Shown in pieces: positions 30,201 to 38,328 of a stretch of DNA of 64,000 nucleotides. Position numbers and translations under genes: made by a program. The stretch spans positions 248,001 through 312,000 of the forward strand of contig NZ_BAABIA010000007.1 in NCBI RefSeq assembly GCF_039542385.1. The letters run 5' to 3'. This DNA comes from Prosthecobacter algae (GTDB lineage Bacteria > Verrucomicrobiota > Verrucomicrobiia > Verrucomicrobiales > Verrucomicrobiaceae). The stretch's first letter is position 1. Every line of letters begins with the position of its first letter. The notes beneath the pieces were generated by a model that saw nothing but the letters and a program-made list of their open reading frames with translations, was not told the origin of the DNA and did not search any database.

Positions 30201-31558
30201 AACTGGGCAACCGGCAGTGGGACATTCCGGACCTACGCAAGCTGCTGGAAGACATCCTCCCACAGAAGGTCTATTTCAATGGTTACGAGGTCACCCACGA
30301 GTTCGAAACCCTGGGCCGCCGCACCATGCTGCTGAATGCGCGCCAGCTCGACAGCGCCGATGGCACGCCCGACCGCATCGTGCTGGCCATCGAGGACATC
30401 ACCAACCGCACCCAGGCCGAAAAATCCCTGCGCAGGGCCATGGCAGAGATCGAGCGTTCATCCCGTGCCAAGGATGATTTCCTCGCAGCCCTCAGCCATG
30501 AATTGCGCACGCCTTTGACGCCCGTGCTCATGATCGCCGCCGCATTGGAGAGCGATACCACCCTTTCCTCCGATCTCCGTGGCCAGCTCGGAATGATACG
30601 CCGGAATGTGGAGTTGGAAGCCCGCCTCATTGACGATCTGCTGGACCTCACCCGCATCAGCCACGGCAAGTTGCAAATCTCTCCCGTGGTCTCAGACATC
30701 CACCTGCTGCTGGACCACACCGATGAAATCGTCCGCAGCGATGGCCTCGGCAAGCAGGTGCGCATCCGCTTCGTGCTGGAGGCAGCGCAGCACCATGTCA
30801 TGGCGGATCCGGCACGCCTGCAGCAGGTCTTTTGGAACCTCATCAAAAACGCCCTCAAGTTCACCCCCACAGGCGGCACCATCACGGTCAGCACCCGCTC
30901 GGACGAAAGCGGGGCCATCTTCGTCTCCGTGGCCGATACGGGCATTGGCATCGCCAGCGACTCGCTCACCCGGATCTTCACGGCCTTTGAGCAGATTGAA
31001 GCCACCGGCTCCCATCACTTTGGAGGGCTGGGACTTGGCCTGGCCATTTCCAAAGCCATCGTGTACGCCCATGGCGGCGAGATCTACGCCGAGAGCAAAG
31101 GTGAGGGCCATGGGGCCACCTTCTCCGTGGAGCTGAAGTCGGTGGAGGCCCCCTTGCCACTCCCGGTCAAACAGAACCTGCACGGTGAGCCCGACCATAC
31201 CTTGCGCCTTCTCGTCGTGGAGGATCACCAGGCCACTCTGGCCGTGCTTTCGCGCCTCCTCACCCGCCGCGGCCACCAGGTCACCACCGCGACCAATTCG
31301 CGCGATGCGCTGGCTGCCTTTGCCCTGGCCAACTTTGATGCGGTGATTACGGATCTCGGCCTGCCGGATGGCAGCGGGCTGGATCTGATGCGTGAGATCC
31401 AGCGCCAGCGTCCCGTCCCCGGCATCGCGCTCAGCGGTTACGGCATGGAGGAAGACTTCCGCCAGACCAAGCAGGCCGGCTTCTTTGCCCATTTGGTCAA
31501 ACCTGTGAACCTGGACCAACTGCGCCTGCTCTTAAACCAGCTCCCGCGCGGGCTCTGA
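27287..31558 (+). CDS. CheB-CheR-PAS-histidine kinase-receiver multidomain signalling protein
   Basis: The ~1423-residue cytosolic protein joins, in order, a CheB methylesterase domain (GASAGG at ~39-44, VQHLDPQHES, SGTAMDGTLG), a CheR methyltransferase (YKSSTIQRRVTRR, SAM site LGCSTGQEAYSLA near 380, NPEAFEVL), a PAS-like segment, a long Glu-rich coiled coil (~740-800), further PAS domains, HisKA with the phospho-acceptor in ALSHELRTPLTP (~1065), HATPase (NLIKNALKFTPTGG, GGLGLGLAISK) and a C-terminal receiver (LLVVEDHQAT, Asp in ITDLGLPDGSG, Lys in LVKPVN). No ATG fits near the N-terminus; TTG at 27287 is the best start I can see. There are no che genes or receptors nearby, so the methyl-accepting target is unknown. 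Confidence 0.88.
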   Translation: MIKKAAPKASTRKPRLKKGTGVVKLHSLPAKAFPIVGVGASAGGLEAFQDLLKHLPADTGMGFVLVQHLDPQHESALAHLLRRSTTMPLHEVTQGLRVEPNNIYIIPPNVLMAISGGVLTLTPRGKVRGPARSIDCFFEALAHDQRENAIGVVLSGTAMDGTLGLETIKTEGGLTFAQDGSAKYASMPRSAIAAGFVDFILSPEAIAGELARIARHPFVRDSSAMLPLSQARPLPAEAERESDQSQTPNTPLASGGHGTPRTDSRRAKTEAAQPAETDGQDDFRNVLLLLRNHCGVDFALYKSSTIQRRVTRRLVLNRHETLAEYSVFLKGNAKELDALYSDVLISVTSFFRNPEAFEVLRHKIFPKLLAQARRDGPLRIWVLGCSTGQEAYSLAMTFAEAAAEAPHPQKLQIFATDLNEALLDKARAGLYAKSLAQDITPERLERFFTEEEGGYRVNKTLREQVVFARQNVMSDPPFSRMDLITCRNLLIYFEPELQKKIFPAFHYALKPGGYLFLGASESIGQFTDLFTPADKKQKIFSRKAAPTPAFHAPAPKGRPVQRLPGMRAIADEHDLPHAMRGEFNAQREADRITVSLFAPPGVLINADGQILQFRGATGAFLEPPTGKASFDLLKMTPEGLTLPLRAAIQKAKRENKTVCRENVQMRKNGHLRVLTLRVIPLRNLKEPCLLVLFEDAENKLHSPGSLNLPSAPTGKREVASRIAILEQELAETRDYLLSIQEQNESVNDDLQASSEELQSANEELQSINEELETSKEELESTNEELTTINEEMVTRDVEQSRLNADLNNLQVSIHTAILLLGSDLAIRRFSPPAEKIFNLMSADLGRNFGGVRHNLLIPGLYDMMVDVMQTLDPQEHEVQDKEGLWYSLHVRPYLTLDNKIDGVVLVLNDINDLKRHQQQIAAARDYAEAILRTLPVPFLVLRSDLRVDSASDVFYQAFDVLPSESEGRLIYELGNRQWDIPDLRKLLEDILPQKVYFNGYEVTHEFETLGRRTMLLNARQLDSADGTPDRIVLAIEDITNRTQAEKSLRRAMAEIERSSRAKDDFLAALSHELRTPLTPVLMIAAALESDTTLSSDLRGQLGMIRRNVELEARLIDDLLDLTRISHGKLQISPVVSDIHLLLDHTDEIVRSDGLGKQVRIRFVLEAAQHHVMADPARLQQVFWNLIKNALKFTPTGGTITVSTRSDESGAIFVSVADTGIGIASDSLTRIFTAFEQIEATGSHHFGGLGLGLAISKAIVYAHGGEIYAESKGEGHGATFSVELKSVEAPLPLPVKQNLHGEPDHTLRLLVVEDHQATLAVLSRLLTRRGHQVTTATNSRDALAAFALANFDAVITDLGLPDGSGLDLMREIQRQRPVPGIALSGYGMEEDFRQTKQAGFFAHLVKPVNLDQLRLLLNQLPRGL

Positions 31559-31562
31559 CGCC

Positions 31563-32882
31563 TCAAGGTCTAACCAACTGTACAATTCCCGCACCCACCT
31601 GGTTTTTGGGGGCTCCGGTGGACTGCGCACCCGTGGTCAGGGTCTGCGCCATCCCTCGCGCGGGATAGCCCCAGCCCAGCAGGGTGGAGATGACGCCGCT
31701 GGTGATGGCCGTAGCCTGGGAGGTACCGCTGCTGACGACCATGCGGTTGTCACTGTAGGCGGAGACAATGCCCACACCTGGAGCCGCCAGGGTGAGATTT
31801 TCGCCCGAATTGGAAAAGTAGGCTTGGTTGCCATTCGCATCCACAGCGGCCACACTGATGACGCCTTCATAACCGGCAGGGTAAGCCAGCGAGGTCTGCT
31901 GCTCATTGCCCGCCGCGGCGACCACGATGACGCCTTTCTCCAAGGCATACTCCACGGCCCGGCGCAGAACATCCGAGTCACCCGTGGTGCCCAGGCTGAT
32001 GTTGATCAGCTTCGCCCCCTGATCCACGGCCTGCATGATGCCCTCGGCCACCAGCGCGGTATTGCTTTCCCCTCGGGTATCCGCCACACGGATGTCGAGA
32101 ATTTCAGAGGCCGGGGCCACGCCACCGTCTTGGGAAGCATCCCCGGCAATGAGGGAGGCCATGGCCGTGCCATGACCGTTGGGAGCCAAGCCGTCTTTGA
32201 CGAGGTCAATGTGCGTGACACGGGAGTCCTCAAGGGAGGGGTGATCCGTCACACCCGTATCCAGCACGGCCACCTTCGTGCCCGTGCCCCAGTTTTTGCG
32301 GTCACCTGTGGCCCCGATGGCATCCAGCCCGCTGTTGCCGAAAGGGACGTCACCGCCCGCATTGGCTGCATCCACCTGGCTCGTATCGGGCAGGCCGGGC
32401 ACCCAGGCCAGGTAGTTCAGCCCGATATTGTCCAGGTCATCGGCATTCTGGCGCAGGGCCCTGGCCATGGCATCGGCATCGCTGTACTTCACCCGCGAGG
32501 TGAGCAGGCGGGGATCATCATGCAAGACTTTGAAACCCAGGCTGGCCGCCTGATCGCGAAACGCCTTCAGCGCCTCCTCAGATTTGAAGGTCAGCACCAG
32601 CTCTCCGGCTTTGACACCGGGGGTGGCGCTCAGTTGCCGCAGCCGCGCAGCCAGTTCGTCCACCGTGCGCAAAGCCAGCGCGGTCGCCTGATCCAGCGAA
32701 GCTTCCAGATTGATCTGCCCCGGCTTCTTCGCAGACAAGGTACTTTCCCAGGCAGGCAGAGGCTTAGCCGCAGAGCCATCCGCCACGTTCGTGGTCTTCA
32801 CCGCCAGCCAGCCCAGCGTGCCAAACGAGAGCACGCAGGCCAGGATGCTGAGAATGAGGATGCTTTTCAGCCAGTTGTTCAT
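31563..32882 (-). CDS. Secreted S8 family serine protease (subtilase)
   Basis: The 439-residue protein has an N-terminal membrane anchor or signal (SILILSILACVLSFGTLGWLAV), a ~150-residue propeptide-like region, and a subtilisin catalytic domain: Asp in VAVLDTGV, His in NGHGTAMASLIAG, oxyanion Asn in AAAGNEQQ and Ser in SSGTSQATAI. The start is taken at MNNWLKSIL; the frame is open a further 345 codons upstream, but that stretch overlaps the divergent regulator gene and lacks coding character. Its end lies 4 bp from the kinase gene end (convergent). The role is probably extracellular or periplasmic proteolysis. Confidence 0.88.
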   Translation of the reverse strand: MNNWLKSILILSILACVLSFGTLGWLAVKTTNVADGSAAKPLPAWESTLSAKKPGQINLEASLDQATALALRTVDELAARLRQLSATPGVKAGELVLTFKSEEALKAFRDQAASLGFKVLHDDPRLLTSRVKYSDADAMARALRQNADDLDNIGLNYLAWVPGLPDTSQVDAANAGGDVPFGNSGLDAIGATGDRKNWGTGTKVAVLDTGVTDHPSLEDSRVTHIDLVKDGLAPNGHGTAMASLIAGDASQDGGVAPASEILDIRVADTRGESNTALVAEGIMQAVDQGAKLINISLGTTGDSDVLRRAVEYALEKGVIVVAAAGNEQQTSLAYPAGYEGVISVAAVDANGNQAYFSNSGENLTLAAPGVGIVSAYSDNRMVVSSGTSQATAITSGVISTLLGWGYPARGMAQTLTTGAQSTGAPKNQVGAGIVQLVRP

Positions 32883-33074
32883 GAGATGCAGGATAAGACC
32901 CCGAAACTCGATCTTCGTTTCATCTTCGGCGGAAATCATCCAGATTCGTTCGGTCACATTCTTGGTTAGCAGGCATGCGCAGGGGCGGCGGCTCCTGACA
33001 ACACCACGCCCCCTACCCCGAGCCCCCCGGTCTTCCAGATGCAGATGATGGGTTGAAGAAACGGCTGCGCCTGT

Positions 33075-34181
33075 GTGTATTGGGACTCTGTGTCCACCGC
33101 CCCTGCCTCCCCCGCCTTGCCCAGCCGTGTCCCCCGTGCCGCAGAGGCAGCCCAGTTTCTGCGCGAGCGGCTTCTGGGCGGAACCTGGCCCAAGTTTCTC
33201 CCTGGCGAGCTGGAGCTGGCCCGGCAGCTCCAGGTGGGAAGAAACACACTGCGCAGCGCCCTGGCCATGCTGGAAAAGGAGGGCCTGCTGAAGACGCAGA
33301 TGGGCCGCCGCCGGGAGGTGGTGGGCAGCATTACTACGGCAGCCAAACCTACACCGCACACAGCAGTCCTTCTGCTGGGCATGCCCTACCACACACTGGC
33401 ACCCACCACCCTCCTGTGGATGGAGACACTCAGGCTGCGGCTTCAGGGCGCAGGGTGGGACCTGAAGATGAAGGTGGACTCCGCCGCCTTTCGCCACAGC
33501 CCGGCCACTGCGCTGGAAACGCTGGTGTCTGAACAACCAGAGGCCGTATGGATCCTGCACCGCTCCACCCTGGCCATGCAGCGCTGGTTTGAAACTCGGG
33601 GTCTGAAGGCCGTGATCGCTGGCACACAGCATCAGGGCATCTCCCTCCCGCAGGTAGATACGGACTACCGCGCCTCCTCGCGCCATGCCGCCGCCCGACT
33701 GGCAGCGCTGGGCCACCGCCACATGCTCCTCATGACATCGCGGGTGGAACTGGCCGGGGATGCGGAAAGCGTGGCCGGCTTTCAAGAAGGGGCCGGACAG
33801 GCGAAGGTAGAAGTGGTGACCCACAATGAAACCCCTGCGGGAGTCATCGCCACGCTGCGTCACGCCCTGGAAGCCCGGCCTCGCCCGACCGCGCTGTTTG
33901 TGCTGCGGGCAGATCACCTAGCCACCGCACAGACCTGGCTGCTGGCACAGGGCTATGGCATTCCTGCGCAGATCTCCGTGATCTCACGCGATGACGAACC
34001 CTTCCTGCAGCACCTGCATCCGGAGCCTGCGCGCTACCAGCGCAGTGCCGAGGTTTTTGCCAAGAAACTGGCGCGGCTGGTGACCGCCTGCGGTGAAGGC
34101 CGCTCTCTACGCACGGACAGCCCCCTCCTGATGCCCGACTTTCTGCGCGGCGAAACCGTGGGTCCTGCCCCGCAACGGTGA
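33075..34181 (+). CDS. GntR-type HTH transcription regulator with LacI-like sensor domain
   Basis: The ~368-residue protein has a winged-helix GntR DNA-binding domain (AAQFLRERLLGG, LPGELELARQLQVGRNTLRSALAMLEKEGLL; residues ~22-75) followed by a periplasmic-binding-protein-like sensor of the LacI/GalR type (AVLLLGMPYHTLAP; VDTDYRASSRHAAARLAALGH; VISRDDEPFL). This GntR-plus-LacI arrangement typically senses sugars. The start is GTG; another GTG five codons in (33090) is equally possible. It is divergent from the subtilase gene with 192 bp between and may regulate it, but that is inference. Confidence 0.82.
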   Translation: MYWDSVSTAPASPALPSRVPRAAEAAQFLRERLLGGTWPKFLPGELELARQLQVGRNTLRSALAMLEKEGLLKTQMGRRREVVGSITTAAKPTPHTAVLLLGMPYHTLAPTTLLWMETLRLRLQGAGWDLKMKVDSAAFRHSPATALETLVSEQPEAVWILHRSTLAMQRWFETRGLKAVIAGTQHQGISLPQVDTDYRASSRHAAARLAALGHRHMLLMTSRVELAGDAESVAGFQEGAGQAKVEVVTHNETPAGVIATLRHALEARPRPTALFVLRADHLATAQTWLLAQGYGIPAQISVISRDDEPFLQHLHPEPARYQRSAEVFAKKLARLVTACGEGRSLRTDSPLLMPDFLRGETVGPAPQR

Positions 34182-34185
34182 GATT

Positions 34186-35187
34186 TTATCGCCGCAGGAG
34201 CGTCAGCAACTCCCGCATGCGCAGTTCGATGTTCAGCAGGCTGGCCTGCACCATGGCCAGCCATTCCTGATCGGTGCCTGGGGTGGCATGCTGCATCATT
34301 TTGTCGGTGGCATTGAGGGCCGCACCGAACAGTGGCAGCGACTGCTCCAGATCCACGATGAGAAACTGCCAGTGGGCGGTTTTGGATTCTGAAAACTGGC
34401 GCAGCACATGTACCAGATGAGCCGTCAGGTCCGCCACGGTGGAGAGCAGGTGCATCACGGCGGGCCGAGAACGAACCTCCTCGTTGAAAACGAGCAGTTG
34501 CTCAAACCGACGCAGTTCCTGGGCGAGAGCCTGGGAACGTTTGGCAGGATTGGGAGGCCGCGAGGCCTTTTCAGGTTTAGGCAACCCCTCCGGCTCTTCC
34601 AGGCCGGCAAAAGGATCGCCACTGCCCAGATCGTGCGGCTCAAAAGGATCCGGCATCCCAGGGGCCAGCAAGGCACCTTCGCGATCAAGGCTGCCGCGCT
34701 GGTGCAAAAGAAAGTGCTTCCGGCGCGCACGGGCCTGCCGCAGCAGGGAGGCCTCCTCCTGTTCGCTCATCTGCCAGCGTGGGGCGCTGACTCGCATCTG
34801 CAGATGCCAGGACTGGATGAGGATGCGCTGATTTTGCTGATTGAACCACTCCAGAAACAGCAGGTTTTTCAGTCCCTGAGGCTCAGGCAGCGGGGACAGG
34901 CCGGTATTGCGGCGACGCGGCAGCTTGGCCACCCGGTAAGAGGCTGTCATGACACCGCTGAACCCGTGCTGCTGGGGAGAAAACGAGGCGACTTCATCCA
35001 GATCCCCATGCGGGAGCGGGTTGTGCAGGTCCACCCGGCACCCGGCGATGTCCCGCAAAAAATTGCCCACCAGCTCGACCCGAACAGGCTGCCTGGAACC
35101 CGCCACGTGCAGCATCCCCGTGACCAGACCTGGCACTTCATTGGAGAGATAGCCGCCGAGGAGGGAAGATTCGAGACAAAGGATCAT
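34186..35187 (-). CDS. Hypothetical protein, no recognised domain
   Basis: The 333-residue product is soluble, with no signal peptide or membrane span. Its N-terminal third is beta-rich (VRVELVGNFLRDIAGCRVDLHNP); the middle has a charged, Pro-rich linker (DPFEPHDLGSGDPFAGLEEPEG, about residues 180-225 region) and the last third is helical (ELRRFEQLLVFNEEV; LLNIELRMRELLTLL). I do not recognise a family. Codon use is normal for the window. Its end is 4 bp from the convergent regulator gene end. Confidence 0.62.
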   Translation of the reverse strand: MILCLESSLLGGYLSNEVPGLVTGMLHVAGSRQPVRVELVGNFLRDIAGCRVDLHNPLPHGDLDEVASFSPQQHGFSGVMTASYRVAKLPRRRNTGLSPLPEPQGLKNLLFLEWFNQQNQRILIQSWHLQMRVSAPRWQMSEQEEASLLRQARARRKHFLLHQRGSLDREGALLAPGMPDPFEPHDLGSGDPFAGLEEPEGLPKPEKASRPPNPAKRSQALAQELRRFEQLLVFNEEVRSRPAVMHLLSTVADLTAHLVHVLRQFSESKTAHWQFLIVDLEQSLPLFGAALNATDKMMQHATPGTDQEWLAMVQASLLNIELRMRELLTLLRR

Positions 35188-35269
35188 CAGTTACCAGATA
35201 AACTAGAATCATATGAACAATCGGGCAAGGGCGATTCAAACACTCCACCACCCAACCGCTGAGAATCTT

Positions 35270-35339
35270 GCCTCCGGTGCGCTCTAGGGGGAGCTCTTTC
35301 TCCGGGCAGCATCCCCAAGACTCCCATCCATGCGGAGGC
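35270..35339 (+). ncRNA. Candidate structured leader upstream of modB
   Basis: GCCTCCG at 35270-35276 pairs perfectly with CGGAGGC at 35333-35339, enclosing about 56 nt that can form further stems (GCTC/GAGC and GGAG/CTCC). A second hairpin TTGGCA/TGCCAA follows near 35375-35395. The 260-bp gap before modB is unusually long. A cis-regulatory RNA is possible, but I could not match it to a known riboswitch, including the molybdenum-cofactor class. Confidence 0.3.
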
Positions 35340-35447
35340 GACGACCGCGTGACTACAAAAATGCAGTGTTTGGCAATAACAACGATGCCAATGCGCTGCG
35401 GCTGTGCGACGATAGAATGGACCGTTTTCCCTGTTTATTCGTTTTCC

Positions 35448-36221
35448 ATGTCCTCCCGCCTGTTCTGGCTCAGTCTTGCCACCGTCACCGCCGTTTACCT
35501 GGTCTTTTGGTTGCTGCTGGTGGGGGCCACGGCTACTTACAGCACGCCACAGGCATGGCTGGAGACGCTGATGAAGTCCGAGATCCGCTATGCAGCGGGA
35601 CTCAGCCTGATCACTTGCACGGTCGCGGCGGCCTTTGCCCTGCTCATTGCGGTGCCCATTGGTTACCTGATGGCGCGGCGGCAGTTTCCGGGCAAGGCAC
35701 TACTGGATGCAGCGCTGGACATTCCCATCGTCCTGCCTCCCATGGTGGTGGGGTTGTGCCTGCTCATCTTTTTTCAGACTCGCCTGGGCAAGGTCATCGA
35801 GTCGGCCATCCCGTTCACTTACACCGTCGCGGGTGTCATCCTCGCCCAGTTCGTCGTCGCGGCAGCCTTTGCCATCCGCACCGTGCGCGGGACCTTTGAC
35901 CACCTTTCTGCCAGGCCTGAAGATGTGGCGCTGACGCTGGGGGCCACCCGGTTTCAGGCCCTCTGGCACATCGCGCTGCCCAGTGCCAAGCGAGGCCTCA
36001 TCGCCGCCTTTTGCATCGCCTGGGCTCGTAGCCTCGGCGAGTTCGGGCCCATCCTGGTTTTTGCCGGAGCCACCCGTCACCGCACGGAGGTGCTGCCGAC
36101 GACGGTCTGGCTGGAGCTCAGCGTCGGCAATCTGGAGTCGGCCGTGGCCGTGAGCCTGCTGATGATCCTGATGGCCGTTGCGGTTCTCGGGGTGGTAAGG
36201 GCGAGTGGTGAAAGGGTTTAG
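35448..36221 (+). CDS. modB: Molybdate-type ABC transporter permease
   Basis: The 257-residue protein has the ModB/CysT-type permease layout with about six membrane spans and the EAA-loop (ARPEDVALTLGATRFQALWHIALPSAKRGL) that contacts the ATPase. IVLPPMVVGLCLLIFF and GEFGPILVFAGA also match ModB. The frame is open from 35268, but the family start and hydrophobic onset fit 35448. No modA or modC lies next to it, so its partners must be encoded elsewhere; sulfate/tungstate permeases are close relatives and cannot be excluded. Confidence 0.83.
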   Translation: MSSRLFWLSLATVTAVYLVFWLLLVGATATYSTPQAWLETLMKSEIRYAAGLSLITCTVAAAFALLIAVPIGYLMARRQFPGKALLDAALDIPIVLPPMVVGLCLLIFFQTRLGKVIESAIPFTYTVAGVILAQFVVAAAFAIRTVRGTFDHLSARPEDVALTLGATRFQALWHIALPSAKRGLIAAFCIAWARSLGEFGPILVFAGATRHRTEVLPTTVWLELSVGNLESAVAVSLLMILMAVAVLGVVRASGERV

Positions 36222-36256
36222 ATGTGATGATTTAAGATTCCGTAATTGCTCTTGCA

Positions 36257-36280
36257 ATATTTCGATATTTGTCGAAATAT
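36257..36280. promoter_or_regulatory. Palindromic operator upstream of the ArsR-type gene
   Basis: ATATTTCGA and TCGAAATAT form a perfect 9-bp inverted repeat around a 6-base centre, ending 12 bp before the ATG of the ArsR-type gene. The size and position fit an ArsR/SdpR dimer operator overlapping the promoter; autoregulation is inference from the family. Confidence 0.78.
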
Positions 36281-36292
36281 AAAATTCATATC

Positions 36293-36607
36293 ATGAACAC
36301 TCTGTTCAAAGCCCTGAATGATCCTACCCGGCGGCAGATCCTGGAGATGCTGAGGGTGCAGTCGCTGACGGCGGGCGAAATTGCCGATGCCTGCCAGGTG
36401 GGCAAACCCACCGTGTCCCACCACCTCGACATCCTGAGGCAGGCCGAACTGGTGGAGGAAGAGCGCCAGGGGCAGTTCCGTCGTTATCATCTCAATACCA
36501 GTGTGGTCGAAGATGTGATGGTGTGGCTAGGCGGCCTCATCGAAGCCACCAAGCCGGCCATCAAAAAGGCGGCGGCCAAAAAGCTGAAAGCCCGGATATC
36601 CTCATGA
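36293..36607 (+). CDS. SdpR-like ArsR-family autorepressor
   Basis: The 104-residue winged-helix protein reads FKALNDPTRRQILEMLR, then AGEIADACQVGKPTVSHHLDILRQAELVEEERQGQFRRYHLN, the ArsR fold without the usual Cys metal site. It overlaps the downstream sdpI-like gene by 4 bases (ATGA). In Bacillus, SdpR represses the sdpRI operon until the SdpI-toxin complex sequesters it at the membrane; the same arrangement here suggests envelope-stress or toxin sensing. The palindrome upstream is its likely operator. Start chosen at MNTLFKALND. Confidence 0.88.
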   Translation: MNTLFKALNDPTRRQILEMLRVQSLTAGEIADACQVGKPTVSHHLDILRQAELVEEERQGQFRRYHLNTSVVEDVMVWLGGLIEATKPAIKKAAAKKLKARISS

Positions 36608-37296
36608 AAAATAAAATCATCCCTTTTGTTAGGCAGGAGTGGCTGCAACTGCTCATCCTGTGCATCCCGGTGCTGGCTTCCCTCGCCGCCATGCCCTTTG
36701 CCACGGACCGTGTACCCATGCAGTGGAACCTGCGCGGCGAGGTGAACTGGTATGCCCCCAAAGCCTGGGGCCTGCTGGTGATGCCGGTCACGGTGATCCT
36801 GAGCTTTGGCCTGGTGTTCTGGATGGAAAGCCGGGACACTGGCAGGCACCGGGACAGTGATGGCAGCCTCACCGCGCATGGCAAGGCCACCCGGATGATC
36901 CGTCTGGGCATCAGCGTGCTTCTGGCCGCAGTGGCCCTGGTGCAGATATCCTGGTCCCTGGGCCACCGTCCCGATGTCACCCGTTGGGTCATCACAAGCA
37001 TCGCCCTGCTGTTTGCATTCATGGGCAACCTCTTCGGCAAGCTGAAGCGCAACCGCTATGTTGGCATCCGCGTTCCATGGACGCTGAATTCGGAGTACGT
37101 TTGGCGGCAGACCCACCGCGCTGCGGGCTGGATTTGGACCGTCAGCAGCCTCATCGTGGCGGCCATGTCCTGGCTGCTGCCGGCTCATCTTTTGCATGTG
37201 CATCTCACCGGGCTGTGGTTGTTTTTCCTCGTCGTCATTCCGCTGTTCATTGCTTGGCAAGAGAGCCGTAAGGAGAAACGTGGACTGGTGGCCTGA
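36604..37296 (+). CDS. SdpI-family immunity/signal membrane protein
   Basis: The 230-residue protein has about six hydrophobic spans, a DUF1648-type segment (PMQWNLRGEVNWYAPK) and the SdpI signature VGIRVPWTLNSEYVWRQTH. SdpI proteins protect against SdpC-type peptides and recruit SdpR to the membrane. No sdpA/B/C-like toxin genes are adjacent, as is common in orphan sdpRI pairs, so the ligand is unknown. The start codon overlaps the sdpR stop. The gene carries one exact plus-orientation copy of the recurrent motif (36625-36634). Confidence 0.88.
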   Translation: MKNKIIPFVRQEWLQLLILCIPVLASLAAMPFATDRVPMQWNLRGEVNWYAPKAWGLLVMPVTVILSFGLVFWMESRDTGRHRDSDGSLTAHGKATRMIRLGISVLLAAVALVQISWSLGHRPDVTRWVITSIALLFAFMGNLFGKLKRNRYVGIRVPWTLNSEYVWRQTHRAAGWIWTVSSLIVAAMSWLLPAHLLHVHLTGLWLFFLVVIPLFIAWQESRKEKRGLVA

Positions 37297-37309
37297 GGTT
37301 CATCCATCT

Positions 37310-38272
37310 TCAAGGATACCAACCCACTTCCAGCTCCTGCGGGCGGTGGTCAGAGCCGACATCCGGCCCGATCTTGCGAGTAGAGATCACCAGGGGCGGG
37401 GTGCAGAGGGCATGGTCGATCGGAATGGCAAAAGGTGTGCCTACCCGCCAAGTCGGCATCCAGGCGGGGGCGGAGGAACGGAAGGCTAGTTGATTGCCCT
37501 GGCGGATCAACTTCATGCCCCAGGACCAGGGCGTGGCATTCAAATCTCCCACCACCAAGACGGGCTGGTTGAGGAGGGCTACTTCTCGGCCAATTTCCTG
37601 GAGCTGCGCATCTCTTCTTTCCGCCATCCGAGGGCCGATGGGCGGCAGCGGATGGACACCGAGAATGATCATCTCCTTGTCGGCGTGCATCAGCCTTGCC
37701 TGAACGGAGGGCATGGACGCGGGCGAAGGTTGCCAGATCTCCGCTGACAGCAAAGGAACCCGGCTGAACAGGGCCACGCCGAAATTATCCTCCCGCGAGC
37801 CTAACAAATGATGTGGATAATCCTGTTTTAGAGACTCAAGGGCCTGCCCCCAGGCGGCATCCACCTCCATGAGGAAAATCACATCGGCCTGGGTGCTGCG
37901 TAGGTAATCCAGCACCACCTGCTTTTGCGGATTCCCGGTGAGAACATTCAGGCTGACCACACGCAGTTTTGCGCCCTCTTCTTTGGCCAAATAGGAATTC
38001 CCACGGGCCTTGTAGAGGTCGTTCACATTCATCACGAGGGATGCCAGGCAAAAGCCGATCATCAGCCATGACCGCTTCGCCATCAGCGACCACAGCAAGG
38101 CCACTCCACAGGGGATCAGATACTGCCAGCGAAAATGGCTGAAGAGATCCAGGGCCCAATGGAATCGGCCCAGGAGTCCCAGCCACGTGACTAGCAGCAT
38201 GAGCACCAGACACACATCCACCACGCCACGGAAGCGAATCCGAGCAGACAAGACGGGAAGCTTTTCAATCAT
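37310..38272 (-). CDS. Endonuclease/exonuclease/phosphatase-family membrane protein
   Basis: The 320-residue protein has three N-terminal membrane spans (~15-85) and a C-terminal EEP domain facing out or in: VVSLNVLTGNP (Asn), FLMEVDAAWG (Glu metal ligand), VGDLNATPWS (Asp-x-Asn) and PDVGSDHRPQ (Asp-His). This matches the YafD-like group of membrane-anchored EEP proteins. The frame extends to a TTG at 38302; the ATG at 38272 is preferred. An exact copy of the recurrent motif at 37799-37808 makes Leu-Leu read TTG-TTA. Confidence 0.83.
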   Translation of the reverse strand: MIEKLPVLSARIRFRGVVDVCLVLMLLVTWLGLLGRFHWALDLFSHFRWQYLIPCGVALLWSLMAKRSWLMIGFCLASLVMNVNDLYKARGNSYLAKEEGAKLRVVSLNVLTGNPQKQVVLDYLRSTQADVIFLMEVDAAWGQALESLKQDYPHHLLGSREDNFGVALFSRVPLLSAEIWQPSPASMPSVQARLMHADKEMIILGVHPLPPIGPRMAERRDAQLQEIGREVALLNQPVLVVGDLNATPWSWGMKLIRQGNQLAFRSSAPAWMPTWRVGTPFAIPIDHALCTPPLVISTRKIGPDVGSDHRPQELEVGWYP

Positions 38273-38328
38273 ACGTTGAGTGTGGTTCGCTGCTGTTTCC
38301 AAGTCCCCGTGAATGACTGAAGGCCGCC

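Noticed and set aside
32883-33917. N-terminal extension of the subtilase frame
   Set aside because: It overlaps the divergent GntR-type regulator gene and lacks coding character; the signal anchor starts at 32882.
35270-35339. Molybdenum-cofactor riboswitch
   Set aside because: The position before modB is suggestive, but I could not match the conserved core of that class with confidence; kept only as an unspecified structured leader.
35268-35447. 60-residue N-terminal extension of ModB
   Set aside because: The sequence is not hydrophobic or family-like and coincides with a structured noncoding leader.
36257-36280. Intrinsic terminator
   Set aside because: The inverted repeat is AT-rich, has no T-run after it, and sits 12 bp before a repressor start codon, which fits an operator better.
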